Source: Microcaldota archaeon (GTDB lineage Archaea; Iainarchaeota; Iainarchaeia; JAADDC01). Taken from it: a stretch of 6,178 bases of DNA. Where the stretch lies: the NCBI GenBank assembly GCA_027074515.1, contig JALTCQ010000100.1, forward strand, positions 1-6,178, in the 5' to 3' direction. The notes beneath the pieces were generated by a model. The model did no database searches and was not told where the DNA came from. It worked only from the letters and a program-made list of their open reading frames with translations. Every line of letters starts with the position of its first letter. Position 1 is the stretch's first letter. Made by a program: the position numbers and the translations under genes. Below, piece after piece: positions 1-5,343 of this stretch.

Positions 1-47
1 TTGCCGCGTGCCCTATTACGGCGGAAACGTAATAGGGCACGCGGCAA
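1..47. repeat. Perfect 20-bp inverted repeat with 7-base loop at the window edge
   Basis: Bases 1-20 are the exact reverse complement of bases 28-47, separated by GCGGAAA. The right arm is coherent RadA coding sequence; the left arm breaks the expected RadA sequence. A perfect fold-back at a sequence end suggests an inverted chimera from amplification or assembly rather than a biological hairpin. A natural palindrome cannot be excluded without flanking sequence. Confidence 0.9.
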
Positions 48-172
48 CGTACAGGATATACATCAGAAAGAGCAAGGGCGACAAGAGAATCGCGCGCCTC
101 GTGGACTCACCGCACTTGCCAGAGGGCGAGGCGATCTTCCGCGTGACTATGAACGGTATTGAAGATGAGTGA
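2..172 (+). CDS. radA: DNA repair and recombination protein RadA, C-terminal fragment
   Basis: Partial gene cut by the left edge; only about 50 genuine codons are present, from GGNVIGHAAT (base 20) to the TGA at 170-172. RadA is the archaeal RecA/Rad51-family ATPase that forms filaments on single-stranded DNA and drives strand exchange. The tail matches the conserved RadA C-terminus: HAAT, then YRIYIRKSKG, RIARLVDSPHLPEGEA and a short acidic end (NGIEDE). The Walker motifs lie outside the window. The first six in-frame codons (CRVPYY) do not fit RadA, which usually has a proline and a small aliphatic residue before GG; these bases are part of an exact inverted repeat and are probably artefactual. 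The 3' end overlaps the convergent winged-helix gene by 26 bp. The family call is firm because the motif run is long and specific. Confidence 0.88.
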   Translation, partial: CRVPYYGGNVIGHAATYRIYIRKSKGDKRIARLVDSPHLPEGEAIFRVTMNGIEDE

Positions 173-467
173 GGATCGCTGAAACGCGCTCCTCCAAACC
201 CTTCTTTAACATATCCGCGATGACACTCGGCTTCTCGGAAACGTAACGCGTGGCGCGCCCCCTGCCGACGGTATGAACGTATCCCCTATCGCGAAGAGAT
301 GCCAATGCCATGCGCACGGTCCGCTCAGAAAGACCGGTACTTGACACTATTTCCGAGAATCGCAGGGGCTTGCCCGCACGGACCAGCGCGATGAGGACGC
401 GGATCTCTGAACGCTTAGCACCTAAAGCCCTCAAAAAATTCTGGAACTCGCTGACGTCCACAACCAT
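147..467 (-). CDS. Small winged-helix DNA-binding regulator (MarR/TrmB-like fold)
   Basis: A 106-residue protein, all of it one winged helix-turn-helix domain plus a short C-terminal helix. Residues 20-30 form a leading helix, 34-44 (LRFSEIVSSTG) the second helix, 47-60 (SERTVRMALASLRD) the recognition helix, and 63-76 (YVHTVGRGRATRYV) the wing; residues 79-103 form a helix that may dimerise. There is no effector domain, so the ligand is unknown. I chose the ATG at 467: the longer reading from 506 would begin inside the TATA-like sequence at 503-511 and adds a non-homologous hydrophobic stretch. A second AT-rich box at 480-489 could support an internal GTG at 461. The stop (TAG) lies inside the end of radA. 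The gene is divergent from tRNA-Leu and shares its promoter region, so it may regulate itself or that tRNA. Fold confident, target unknown. Confidence 0.72.
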   Translation of the reverse strand: MVVDVSEFQNFLRALGAKRSEIRVLIALVRAGKPLRFSEIVSSTGLSERTVRMALASLRDRGYVHTVGRGRATRYVSEKPSVIADMLKKGLEERVSAILTHLQYRS

Positions 468-502
468 CCCCCGCAACAGTATAAAAAAGAATAGTGGAAT
501 AC

Positions 503-511
503 TCATATAAG
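503..511. promoter_or_regulatory. TATA box between the regulator and tRNA-Leu, possibly bidirectional
   Basis: TCATATAAG reads as CTTATATGA on the minus strand and resembles archaeal box A both ways. About 25 bp to the left lies the expected start of the regulator transcript (near 482, 15 nt before its ATG). About 25 bp to the right (near 533) would start a tRNA-Leu precursor with a 5' leader of roughly 115 nt. No other AT-rich box lies between here and tRNA-Leu. Confidence 0.5.
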
Positions 512-522
512 TCTGTCACGTG

Positions 523-546
523 TGGCAGGTATACCTCAATCTGCCA
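523..546. promoter_or_regulatory. Inverted repeat next to the TATA box, possible operator
   Basis: TGGCAG (523-528) and CTGCCA (541-546) face each other, and between them lies a perfect 10-bp palindrome, AGGTATACCT (527-536). A CACGTG palindrome sits just before at 517-522. The position is beside the promoter shared by the winged-helix gene and tRNA-Leu, which suits a binding site for a dimeric regulator. This is inference from symmetry and position only. Confidence 0.3.
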
Positions 547-561
547 GAGATGCTGGCGCGG

Positions 562-647
562 GTCCGATCCACGATCGGACGCACAACAGTTGCGTAATTG
601 CCCGTCGTAGACGGGCAGTTAGCTCCGCGTCAACCGAGGATCGGTTG
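562..647 (+). repeat. tRNA-upstream hairpin element, tRNA-Leu copy
   Basis: Four short hairpins run into the tRNA. Hairpin 1 pairs GTCCGATC (562-569) with GATCGGAC (573-580) and is followed by GCACAA (581-586). Hairpin 2 is weak (587-600, one G-U). Hairpin 3 pairs GCCCGT (600-605) with ACGGGC (611-616). Hairpin 4 pairs CAACCG (631-636) with CGGTTG (642-647); its last base is nucleotide 1 of tRNA-Leu. The order matches the tRNA-Ala and tRNA-Ile copies, but the primary sequence of the stems is largely different. Confidence 0.7.
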
Positions 648-730
648 CGGGGGTGCCCGAGTGGCCAAAGGGGCCGGACTTAGGATCCGGTGGCTTAGTG
701 CCTTCCTGGGTTCGAATCCCAGCCCCCGCA
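647..730 (+). tRNA. tRNA-Leu(UAG)
   Basis: A class II tRNA of 84 nt that decodes CUA and possibly other CUN codons. The acceptor stem pairs GCGGGGG with CCCCCGC and the discriminator is A. The anticodon stem CCGGA/TCCGG encloses the loop CTTAGGA with anticodon TAG. A long variable arm (TGGCTTAGTGCCTTC) is present, as expected for leucine, and the T arm carries TTCGAAT. No intron and no encoded CCA. A hairpin element abuts its 5' end, and an inverted repeat almost identical to the one ending at base 647 recurs directly after its 3' end (731-749). Confidence 0.96.
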
Positions 731-749
731 TCAACCGCAACATCGGTTG
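731..749 (+). repeat. Second copy of the CAACCG/CGGTTG hairpin, flanking tRNA-Leu
   Basis: TCAACCG, six loop bases, then CGGTTG. The same stem with a five-base loop lies at 630-647, so tRNA-Leu sits between two direct copies of one small hairpin. Only the loop differs (AGGAT upstream, CAACAT downstream). It might help terminate transcription, though no T-run follows, or it might mark a past duplication of the tRNA-element unit. Confidence 0.6.
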
Positions 750-761
750 ACGCTGCCGCGA

Positions 762-840
762 GGCCGGTGCAAGCAACCGACCACACAATGGGCTACCGTA
801 GGTGGTCCGCAGGGGGTCAGAGGGGGCGCAGCCCCTTGGC
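762..840 (+). repeat. Orphan hairpin element A (diverged, no tRNA follows)
   Basis: It keeps the family order: hairpin 1 (GGCCGGT 762-768 with ACCGACC 776-782, one mismatch), ACACAA (783-788), hairpin 2 (GGGCTACC 790-797 with GGTGGTCC 801-808, two G-U pairs) and a G-rich/C-rich hairpin 3 near 811-836. The segment after it, 841-858, resembles 967-985 after element B, so A and B look like tandem copies. No coding potential was recognised here. Confidence 0.5.
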
Positions 841-860
841 CGATACGCGACTGCGAGCCG

Positions 861-966
861 CGGGTCTGATCTCACGACCAGACGCACAATGTGCTGCCAT
901 GTGCAGCACGCAGGGGTACAGGGGGCGGCAGCCCCTGTTGTCACGCCAGCCGGGACGGCGGCTGGC
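861..966 (+). repeat. Orphan hairpin element B, near-identical to the tRNA-Ala and tRNA-Ile copies
   Basis: A full-length copy with no tRNA after it. Hairpin 1 pairs GTCTGATC (864-871) with GACCAGAC (876-883), one mismatch; GCACAA follows at 884-889. Hairpin 2 pairs GTGCTGC (891-897) with GCAGCAC (903-909). Hairpin 3 pairs ACAGGGG (918-924) with CCCCTGT (932-938). Hairpin 4 pairs GCCAGCCG (945-952) with CGGCTGGC (959-966). Read on the plus strand it has the same orientation as the minus-strand copies before tRNA-Ala and tRNA-Ile, and differs from them at only a few bases. Confidence 0.8.
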
Positions 967-990
967 CGGTACGCGGCTGGCGAGCAGTGG

Positions 991-1017
991 GTGCGACACT
1001 ATCGGTCGCACACACAT
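991..1017 (+). repeat. Partial hairpin element C
   Basis: A lone hairpin 1-like structure: GTGCGAC (991-997) pairs with GTCGCAC (1005-1011) around a seven-base loop, followed by ACACAT. It ends the GC-rich stretch; the next 90 bases up to the prenyl synthase are ordinary and AT-richer. Together 731-1017 hold only repeat units; I see no gene or recognisable tRNA relic there. Confidence 0.4.
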
Positions 1018-1080
1018 TCTATATGCTCCGCACTACACCCGCATTCTATCCGTCGTTTGTCGAAGAGCAAACTCAACAAT

Positions 1081-1088
1081 CTTAAAAC
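1081..1088 (+). promoter_or_regulatory. TATA box of the prenyl diphosphate synthase gene
   Basis: CTTAAAAC is centred about 24.5 bp before the ATG at 1109, the usual archaeal distance from TATA box to transcript start, so the mRNA would be leaderless. No Shine-Dalgarno sequence precedes the ATG. A weaker box (TCTATATG, near 1019-1026) could give an additional start with a leader of about 60 nt. Confidence 0.5.
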
Positions 1089-1108
1089 CTTGTCCCCGTC
1101 TTCAAAGC

Positions 1109-2176
1109 ATGGCGTTCGACAAGATGAAGGCGTTCTTCGCAGATTGGGTGCCAAAAATTGATGAAGAACTCTACTCGTACCTTGAAGGAAAGATCGCGGA
1201 GCAGAAAGACCTCTTCAACAAGAGAGTGTTAGAGGATGTACTCCGCTTTGCAAAAGCTGGCGGAAAGAGAGTAAGGCCGTCTCTTGTGATCGCTGGATAC
1301 CTTGGAGCCGGCGGAACGGAAACGGAAAAGGTGGTACAAGCCAGTATTTCATACGAGCTCCTCCACGTCTACCTCCTGATCCACGATGACATCATGGACC
1401 GCGATGAGAAGAGGAGGGGCCAGCCGACCGTTTGGAAGAGCTTGATGGATCACTACGTGCACGGAAGCCTCGATAGACACAATGCAGAGTCGATTGCGAT
1501 GTGCGCGGGAGACATCACAAGCGAATACGCTACCCTCAGCCTAATCAATGCGGGCTTCGACCCAGAGACGACCGTGGCGGCAGTAAAGGAGATCAGGGAG
1601 ATTGCAGAGCGAACAGGGTATGGCCAGGTGCTTGACGTTTCCCTGGAGCTGCTGCCCATTGACAAGGTGCGCGAAGAGGACGTCATGCGCGTCCACGAGC
1701 TGAAAACGGCAAAGTACACCATAGAAGGCCCCCTACACCTGGGTGCAAGATTGGCCGGAGCGCCAGAAAAAGTGTTCAAGGCGTACAGTGATTACGCCAT
1801 ACCTGTGGGCATTGCATTCCAGTTGCAGGACGATATCATCGGCGTGTTTGGTGACGAGAAGAAGACAGGCAAGCCAGTGGGTTCAGACATCCGCGAAGGA
1901 AAGAGAACACTACTCATCGTGAAGGCATACGAAAGAGCGACGCCAGAGCAGAGGAAAATACTCGAGGCGATCGTTGGAAGGGAAAGCGCAACGCCCGAGG
2001 AGATCGAAGAGGTCAAGGAAATCATCGTGGAGACTGGCTCCCTAGACTACAGCAGAAAGCTCATGGAGGAACTTATGGAGAAGGGCATTACATCTCTGGA
2101 AAATGCACCGATCCGTGAAGACATCAAGGACGTGCTCCGCGACCTGGCAGAGTACATCATAAAGAGGGAGAAGTGA
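1109..2176 (+). CDS. Short-chain polyprenyl diphosphate synthase, probably geranylgeranyl/farnesyl diphosphate synthase
   Basis: A 355-residue trans-isoprenyl diphosphate synthase that condenses isopentenyl diphosphate with allylic diphosphates; in archaea the C20 product feeds ether-lipid side chains. Motifs in order: GGKRVRP (residues 51-57, isopentenyl diphosphate binding), the first Asp-rich motif DDIMD (93-97) followed by RRGQPT, and the second Asp-rich motif in FQLQDDIIG (238-245) followed by TGKPVGSDIREGK. The fifth residue before the first motif is Tyr88; an aromatic residue there limits chain length in archaeal GGPP synthases, so a C15-C20 product is likely, but chain length cannot be fixed from sequence. 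No membrane segment; a soluble enzyme. The ATG at 1109 is chosen because the TATA box lies 25 bp before it. The frame stays open upstream through tRNA-Leu to 653, but that part is not coding. A hairpin with a T-tract follows the stop. Confidence 0.9.
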   Translation: MAFDKMKAFFADWVPKIDEELYSYLEGKIAEQKDLFNKRVLEDVLRFAKAGGKRVRPSLVIAGYLGAGGTETEKVVQASISYELLHVYLLIHDDIMDRDEKRRGQPTVWKSLMDHYVHGSLDRHNAESIAMCAGDITSEYATLSLINAGFDPETTVAAVKEIREIAERTGYGQVLDVSLELLPIDKVREEDVMRVHELKTAKYTIEGPLHLGARLAGAPEKVFKAYSDYAIPVGIAFQLQDDIIGVFGDEKKTGKPVGSDIREGKRTLLIVKAYERATPEQRKILEAIVGRESATPEEIEEVKEIIVETGSLDYSRKLMEELMEKGITSLENAPIREDIKDVLRDLAEYIIKREK

Positions 2177-2177
2177 A

Positions 2178-2756
2178 CTACCAGATCACGTCAAAGGGCT
2201 TCGTGCCCTTCTTTTTCTTCATAAGGAGCTCGCGGGGGTGCGGGCCACCTTCCGCATATATAAGAACATAAGAGAGGTCGCTAAGGGCACGGGTACCAAA
2301 ATCATTTGGCCTGCCCCTTGCTGCAACAACTGCCGGCGCCTTCGCGAGAAGAGGAACATCGCGGCGCACTCTCTGGAGTGTGGCGCCAGTACGAACAATA
2401 TCGTCCACCAATATGGGCACATGTGGCCCCTTTGGGACATCTGCATAGAACTGCCCATCACGCTTATGAATCGGAACAAAGTGGACGCGATAGCCCATAT
2501 CCTTGAGGACGTCTGCAGATGCGCGGCCCAAGAAGTACCCAGAAGACATGATTGGATAAATTCCAGGCGTCCCCTGTCCAACCACCTTCAAGACACTGCG
2601 AACCGTGCGCAGAACAGGTTCATCCACGTGTCCGAGAGCCAACGCCTTATACGCCTCGTAAGAAGGAGCGTGACCAGCAAGATCCCTTTGAACGATGGGT
2701 TGTAACCGCTCCTCGTACCTCTGAAGAACCTTCCGAACGCTACGGTGAAGAGACAC
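2178..2756 (-). CDS. Type I phosphoribosyltransferase-domain protein
   Basis: A 192-residue protein of the PRTase fold, whose members move phosphoribose from PRPP to a base or run the reverse reaction. The diagnostic PRPP loop is at residues 115-126 (ILVDDIVRTGAT), with the paired acidic residues Asp118-Asp119. SSGYFLGR (71-78) fits the pyrophosphate-binding loop, and a flexible-loop region follows around 95-110. The N-terminal ~50 residues are helical and charged; the C-terminus is Lys-rich. Substrate cannot be assigned: orotate, purine or a regulatory non-enzymatic role are all possible. Start is GTG at 2756, 24 bp from a TATA box shared with the divergent methylthiotransferase gene, which implies a leaderless mRNA; no Shine-Dalgarno is seen. 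Its stop is 1 bp from that of the convergent prenyl synthase. Confidence 0.85.
   Translation of the reverse strand: MSLHRSVRKVLQRYEERLQPIVQRDLAGHAPSYEAYKALALGHVDEPVLRTVRSVLKVVGQGTPGIYPIMSSGYFLGRASADVLKDMGYRVHFVPIHKRDGQFYADVPKGPHVPILVDDIVRTGATLQRVRRDVPLLAKAPAVVAARGRPNDFGTRALSDLSYVLIYAEGGPHPRELLMKKKKGTKPFDVIW
2194..2219 (+). terminator. Hairpin plus T-tract terminator after the prenyl synthase
   Basis: AAGGGC (2194-2199) pairs with GCCCTT (2205-2210) around TTCGT, followed by CTTTTTCTT. It begins 18 bp after the synthase stop. The same bases encode the Lys-rich end (MKKKKGTKPFDVIW) of the convergent phosphoribosyltransferase, so coding and termination overlap. Archaea usually rely on T-runs alone; the hairpin may be incidental. 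Confidence 0.55.
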
Positions 2757-2775
2757 CAGAGAAGAGGAATTGAGG

Positions 2776-2784
2776 CTTTTTAAG
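2776..2784. promoter_or_regulatory. Shared bidirectional TATA box between the PRTase and methylthiotransferase genes
   Basis: CTTTTTAAG reads CTTAAAAAG on the other strand, a good archaeal box A both ways. Its centre (2780) is 24 bp from the PRTase GTG at 2756 and 26 bp from the methylthiotransferase GTG at 2806. No second box fits within the 49-bp gap, so one symmetrical element probably starts two divergent leaderless transcripts. Confidence 0.6.
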
Positions 2785-2805
2785 TATCCCGTCTCGAATC
2801 AAAAG

Positions 2806-4050
2806 GTGCGCTACTATATAGAGACATACGGCTGCGTGGCAAACAAAGTGGATTCCGAAATCATCATGGCTGCCCTGAAGTCAGCAGGCTTCGAAAGGGT
2901 AAATAGAGCAGAGGATGCAGACCTGATCATACTGAACACCTGTGCAGTCAAGGAGAAGACCATAGCGCACATGCTCTCAAGAATCCGACGGCTACCGAAG
3001 GATGGGAATAAGTTCGTGGTTACTGGCTGTCTCGCCAACGTTCTTCCGGACAAAATAAGAGAACTCGCACCAAACGCAGAGATTGCGGGCCCAAGGGAGT
3101 GGAACAAACTGTCAAAGATACTTGGCGTTCCGCTACCCGAGAAAAAGGCGGGCGTCCCGCAAATACGAACGGAACCGAACCTCGCGTCGGTAGTCATATC
3201 TGAAGGTTGCACGGGGACGTGCACGTACTGCGCCACGAAGTTCGCAAGAAAGTACATCACCAGCTTCCGACCAGGAGATATCGTCAGAAGCGTGAGGGAA
3301 GCGGTGGAAGGGGGACGGAAGGAAATACGGCTCACATCGCAGGACACAGGGGCATACGGCATAGACATTGGGACAAACCTGGTAGAACTACTCGGAGAGA
3401 TCCTGGACAGCGTGGAGGGGGAGTACAGGGTACGTGTGGGCATGATGAACGTGGATCACGCCGTAAGGCTCATAGATGAGGGTTTGCTAGACGTTTTCGA
3501 GGATCCGAGAATATACAAGTTCTTCCACGTGCCCGTGCAGTCAGGCAACGATAGGATCCTCCGGCTCATGCAGAGGAATTACAGCGTGGACGATTTCCGC
3601 GAGGTGGTCAGAAAGATTCGCAGACGCTTCCCGCTGGCCAGCGTAGCAACGGACATCATCGTTGGCTTCCCAACGGAAACGTGGGAGGAGTTCTTAGAAT
3701 CTGCACAACTGATAGAAGAGCTAAAGATCGATGTGCTGAATATATCCAGATACTCGGCGATTCCGGGCACAGTGGCGGCGCGCATGAAGGGACAGGTTTC
3801 ATCCAATGAGAAGAAGAGAAGATCTAAGTATATAACCGAAGCCCACCTGCGCGTGGGCAAGGAATGGAACGAGCAGTACGTTGGAAAAACGTACAAAACA
3901 CTCCTGATCGAGAGGGGGCACCACGGAGCAGTGATCGGAAGAACTGAGCACTACAAGCCCGTGGTGGTTCAAGGCGAGGAGCTTGGCGAGTTTAGAGACA
4001 TATACATAACGGAAGCACTACCCCTCTTTCTCCGTGGAAAAACAGAATAA
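2806..4050 (+). CDS. tRNA-N6-threonylcarbamoyladenosine 2-methylthiotransferase (archaeal MtaB/CDKAL1 type)
   Basis: A 414-residue radical SAM enzyme that adds a methylthio group to t6A37 in tRNAs reading ANN codons, giving ms2t6A and stabilising codon pairing. The N-terminal methylthiotransferase domain holds the three ligands of the auxiliary iron-sulfur cluster, Cys10 (ETYGC), Cys46 (LNTC) and Cys75 (VTGC). The radical SAM motif CTGTCTYC gives Cys135, Cys139 and Cys142. HVPVQSGNDRIL (241-252) and TDIIVGFPTET (282-292) are typical of the family, and residues ~354-414 form the TRAM RNA-binding domain. I chose GTG at 2806, because family members begin just before the ETYGC motif and the TATA box lies 26 bp upstream; an in-frame TTG at 2770 behind AGAGGA would add 12 unconserved residues and precede the promoter. 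tRNA-Thr(CGU) ends 1 bp beyond the stop, convergent. tRNA-Thr and tRNA-Ile, both likely substrates, are encoded within 1.4 kb. Confidence 0.92.
   Translation: MRYYIETYGCVANKVDSEIIMAALKSAGFERVNRAEDADLIILNTCAVKEKTIAHMLSRIRRLPKDGNKFVVTGCLANVLPDKIRELAPNAEIAGPREWNKLSKILGVPLPEKKAGVPQIRTEPNLASVVISEGCTGTCTYCATKFARKYITSFRPGDIVRSVREAVEGGRKEIRLTSQDTGAYGIDIGTNLVELLGEILDSVEGEYRVRVGMMNVDHAVRLIDEGLLDVFEDPRIYKFFHVPVQSGNDRILRLMQRNYSVDDFREVVRKIRRRFPLASVATDIIVGFPTETWEEFLESAQLIEELKIDVLNISRYSAIPGTVAARMKGQVSSNEKKRRSKYITEAHLRVGKEWNEQYVGKTYKTLLIERGHHGAVIGRTEHYKPVVVQGEELGEFRDIYITEALPLFLRGKTE
4038..4042 (-). terminator. T-run downstream of tRNA-Thr
   Basis: Five T on the minus strand, about 9 nt past the 3' end of tRNA-Thr and inside the final codons of the methylthiotransferase gene. 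A short T-run is enough to end tRNA transcripts in many archaea. None follows tRNA-Ala directly, so Ala and Thr are probably one transcript. Confidence 0.35.
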
Positions 4051-4051
4051 G

Positions 4052-4125
4052 AGCCGCGGGCGGGATTCGAACCCGCGACCTGCCGCTTACGAGGCGGCCG
4101 CTCTGCCGGACTGAGCTACCGCGGC
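4052..4125 (-). tRNA. tRNA-Thr(CGU)
   Basis: A 74-nt tRNA reading ACG. The acceptor stem pairs GCCGCGG with CCGCGGC, discriminator T. The D arm is GCTC/GAGC; the anticodon stem GCCGC/GCGGC encloses CTCGTAA with anticodon CGT, U33 and A37; the T arm is GCGGG-TTCGAAT-CCCGC. A37 after U36 makes it a t6A target, hence a likely substrate of the neighbouring methylthiotransferase. No intron, no encoded CCA. Confidence 0.96.
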
Positions 4126-4233
4126 ACCAAAAACGTTCTGTTGCAGAGCGCGCCAAATCTGGGAGGCCATTGGGAGTATGGCCGAGCGCCAGCGAGTGCC
4201 ATACCCGCGGGCGCGCGGCCAGAGTAGCTGGCC
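4126..4233 (-). repeat. tRNA-upstream hairpin element, tRNA-Thr copy (divergent form)
   Basis: Spacer between tRNA-Ala and tRNA-Thr on the minus strand. Right after tRNA-Ala comes a 31-bp segment (4203-4233) that recurs with one mismatch at 5709-5739 before tRNA-Gly; it contains a GGCCAG/CTGGCC hairpin and CCGCGGG. Next is a hairpin 1 equivalent, GTATGGC (4198-4204 on the minus strand) with GCCATAC (4176-4182), with a 15-base loop. GCACAA is absent. The rest (4126-4175) matches no other copy. No TATA box is evident, so tRNA-Thr probably depends on the tRNA-Ala promoter. Confidence 0.5.
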
Positions 4234-4234
4234 A

Positions 4235-4308
4235 TGGACCCGCCGGGATTTGAACCCGGGGCCTCCCGCGTGCAAGGCGGGCGCTCTGCCGGACTGAGCT
4301 ACGGGCCC
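4235..4308 (-). tRNA. tRNA-Ala(UGC)
   Basis: A 74-nt tRNA reading GCA and probably other GCN codons. The acceptor pairs GGGCCCG with CGGGTCC, which gives the G3-U70 wobble that identifies alanine tRNAs; the discriminator is A. The anticodon stem CCCGC/GCGGG encloses CTTGCAC with anticodon TGC. The T arm is CCGGG-TTCAAAT-CCCGG. No intron, no encoded CCA. Confidence 0.97.
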
Positions 4309-4313
4309 ATCAA

Positions 4314-4437
4314 CAGCCGCCATCCCGGCTGGCGTGACAACAGGGGCTGCCGCCCCCTGTACCCCTGCGTGCTGCGCATGGCAGCACATTGTGCGTCTGG
4401 TCGTGAGACCAGACCCGCGGACCCGCGGGCCGCGTCG
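4314..4437 (-). repeat. tRNA-upstream hairpin element, tRNA-Ala copy
   Basis: Ends 5 bp before tRNA-Ala. Hairpin 1 pairs 4395-4402 with 4407-4414 (GTCTGGTC/GACCAGAC, perfect), then GCACAA on the minus strand at 4389-4394, hairpin 2 (4369-4387), hairpin 3 (4340-4360) and hairpin 4 (4314-4331). Bases 4314-4400 are identical to 5418-5504 at the tRNA-Ile copy. An 8-bp ACCCGCGG is tandemly doubled near the outer end (4413-4428). The opposite strand has a GTGA loop in hairpin 1, a GNRA-type tetraloop, so the active strand, if any, is not certain. Confidence 0.82.
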
Positions 4438-4486
4438 GTTCAGCTACGGGACATCGCAAAGATGCAAAGAGAAAAGGAAAAGTGGT

Positions 4487-4495
4487 GTTTAAAAG
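4487..4495 (-). promoter_or_regulatory. TATA box for tRNA-Ala (and probably tRNA-Thr)
   Basis: CTTTTAAAC on the minus strand, adjoining the end of the hydrolase gene. A start ~25 bp on (near 4466) gives a leader of about 158 nt before tRNA-Ala that would contain the whole hairpin element. The GC-rich element itself holds no TATA-like sequence. Confidence 0.5.
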
Positions 4496-5308
4496 TCATT
4501 CGTAGCGCAGAACATCGTCAATGAACCCGCTCATGACCCTTCGGAACGCGCGTCCAGACTCAAGAACCACATCGTGGCCAGATTCAGGCAAAATAACCAT
4601 ATCTGCATCGGAAATCCGCTGCCAGAGGTACTTTCCGTGGCTGATCGGCACAACGGAATCCCTCTCGCCGTGAACCACGAGCACAGGAATCTTTATACGG
4701 GAGAGCAATGCGCGACCATCATAACGGAGAATGTCCTTGCCGCTCTGAATGACCACATCCCGCTTTGCGCTCTTATAAACGTCGTAGAGCCAATCCACGT
4801 TCTCGTGCGCGACGTGGTACCCAAAACGAACGGACAGGCGAGCGAACGTTTCCATATCCATCCGCTCAAGAAGAGGCAGGGCCCATTCGACCAGGTGTGC
4901 AGGGAAGCTAGACAGGCGAGCAAAGGTGGATGCGAATACCGCCCCCTTGAACTTCCCTAATGCTGCCATGCGCTGGGCAATCACCCCACCCCACGAGTGG
5001 CCGACAACAAAGTCCGCGCGCTCGTGCTCGACCAATTGTAAGAAGTCCTTAGCAGCCTGGATCGTGGTGTATGGCGGTTTTTGTTCGCTATCTCCGTGTC
5101 CGCGAATATCAGGGATGATGAGACGGTATCGCGGAGGGTATTCCTTAGGAAGCAATGGGCGCCAGTACTCCTTGGAGACAGCCCAACCGTGGATTAGCAT
5201 TACGGTGGGGGCATTCTCCGGCCCTGCCACCCAGTATGCAATACGTGCACCATCCTCCGTGGTAAAATAGCGAAGATCAAGATCCACTAGCCCAGAGTGA
5301 TCCAGCAT
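4496..5308 (-). CDS. Alpha/beta-fold hydrolase
   Basis: A 270-residue single-domain alpha/beta hydrolase with an intact catalytic set: oxyanion-hole HGW (residues 40-42), DIRGHGDS (67-74), the nucleophile elbow GHSWGG with Ser105 (103-108), the likely acid Asp217 in GERDSVVP, and His245 in PESGHD. Residues ~130-200 form a helical cap. No signal peptide, so cytoplasmic. Esterase, lipase-like, epoxide or C-C hydrolase activity cannot be separated from sequence; the substrate is unknown. The frame is open upstream to 5491, but this crosses tRNA-Ile and repeat DNA, so ATG at 5308 is the first credible start. TTTATTATA (5309-5317) touches this ATG and is 26 bp from an in-frame GTG at 5287; by analogy with the other leaderless genes here, GTG 5287 (263 residues) is a serious alternative. 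It lies 35 bp after tRNA-Ile on the same strand. Confidence 0.87.
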   Translation of the reverse strand: MLDHSGLVDLDLRYFTTEDGARIAYWVAGPENAPTVMLIHGWAVSKEYWRPLLPKEYPPRYRLIIPDIRGHGDSEQKPPYTTIQAAKDFLQLVEHERADFVVGHSWGGVIAQRMAALGKFKGAVFASTFARLSSFPAHLVEWALPLLERMDMETFARLSVRFGYHVAHENVDWLYDVYKSAKRDVVIQSGKDILRYDGRALLSRIKIPVLVVHGERDSVVPISHGKYLWQRISDADMVILPESGHDVVLESGRAFRRVMSGFIDDVLRYE

Positions 5309-5317
5309 ATAATAAAC
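5309..5317 (-). promoter_or_regulatory. TATA-like box at the hydrolase start
   Basis: TTTATTATA on the minus strand directly before the ATG at 5308. Transcript starts ~25 bp on would fall at the in-frame GTG at 5287. If this box is used, translation begins at 5287; if the gene is read through from tRNA-Ile, the ATG is available. Confidence 0.35.
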
Positions 5318-5332
5318 CGCTCGAAAACTCGT

Positions 5333-5337
5333 AAAAA
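5333..5337 (-). terminator. T-run downstream of tRNA-Ile
   Basis: Five T on the minus strand (GTTTTTAC) begin 6 bp after the tRNA-Ile 3' end; a further four follow near 5324-5327. This fits an archaeal oligo-T terminator and would separate tRNA-Ile from the hydrolase gene. Confidence 0.4.
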
Positions 5338-5343
5338 CAGAGG

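Noticed and set aside
468..506. Upstream ATG of the winged-helix gene at 506
   Set aside because: It lies within the TATA-like box and adds a hydrophobic, unconserved 13-residue tail.
630..944. Open frames across tRNA-Leu and the repeats on both strands
   Set aside because: GC-rich repeat DNA has few stops; the predicted peptides are Arg/Pro/Cys-rich without family features.
562..1017. H/ACA guide RNAs, since hairpins are followed by ACA-containing boxes
   Set aside because: Hairpin 1 is only 7-8 bp with a 3-7 base loop, with no pseudouridylation pocket and no kink-turn or K-loop.
731..1017. CRISPR array or insertion sequence in the repeat-rich stretch
   Set aside because: Units are diverged and not evenly spaced, there are no unique spacers, and no transposase frame or clear terminal repeats with target duplications.
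967..1017. Degenerate tRNA after orphan element B
   Set aside because: A 7-bp stem with a 7-base loop resembles an anticodon arm, but no acceptor stem, D arm or TTC-type T loop is present.
653..1108. A 152-residue N-terminal extension of the prenyl synthase, in frame and open
   Set aside because: It reads through tRNA-Leu and the hairpin repeats, has no resemblance to the family, and a TATA box lies 25 bp before the ATG at 1109.
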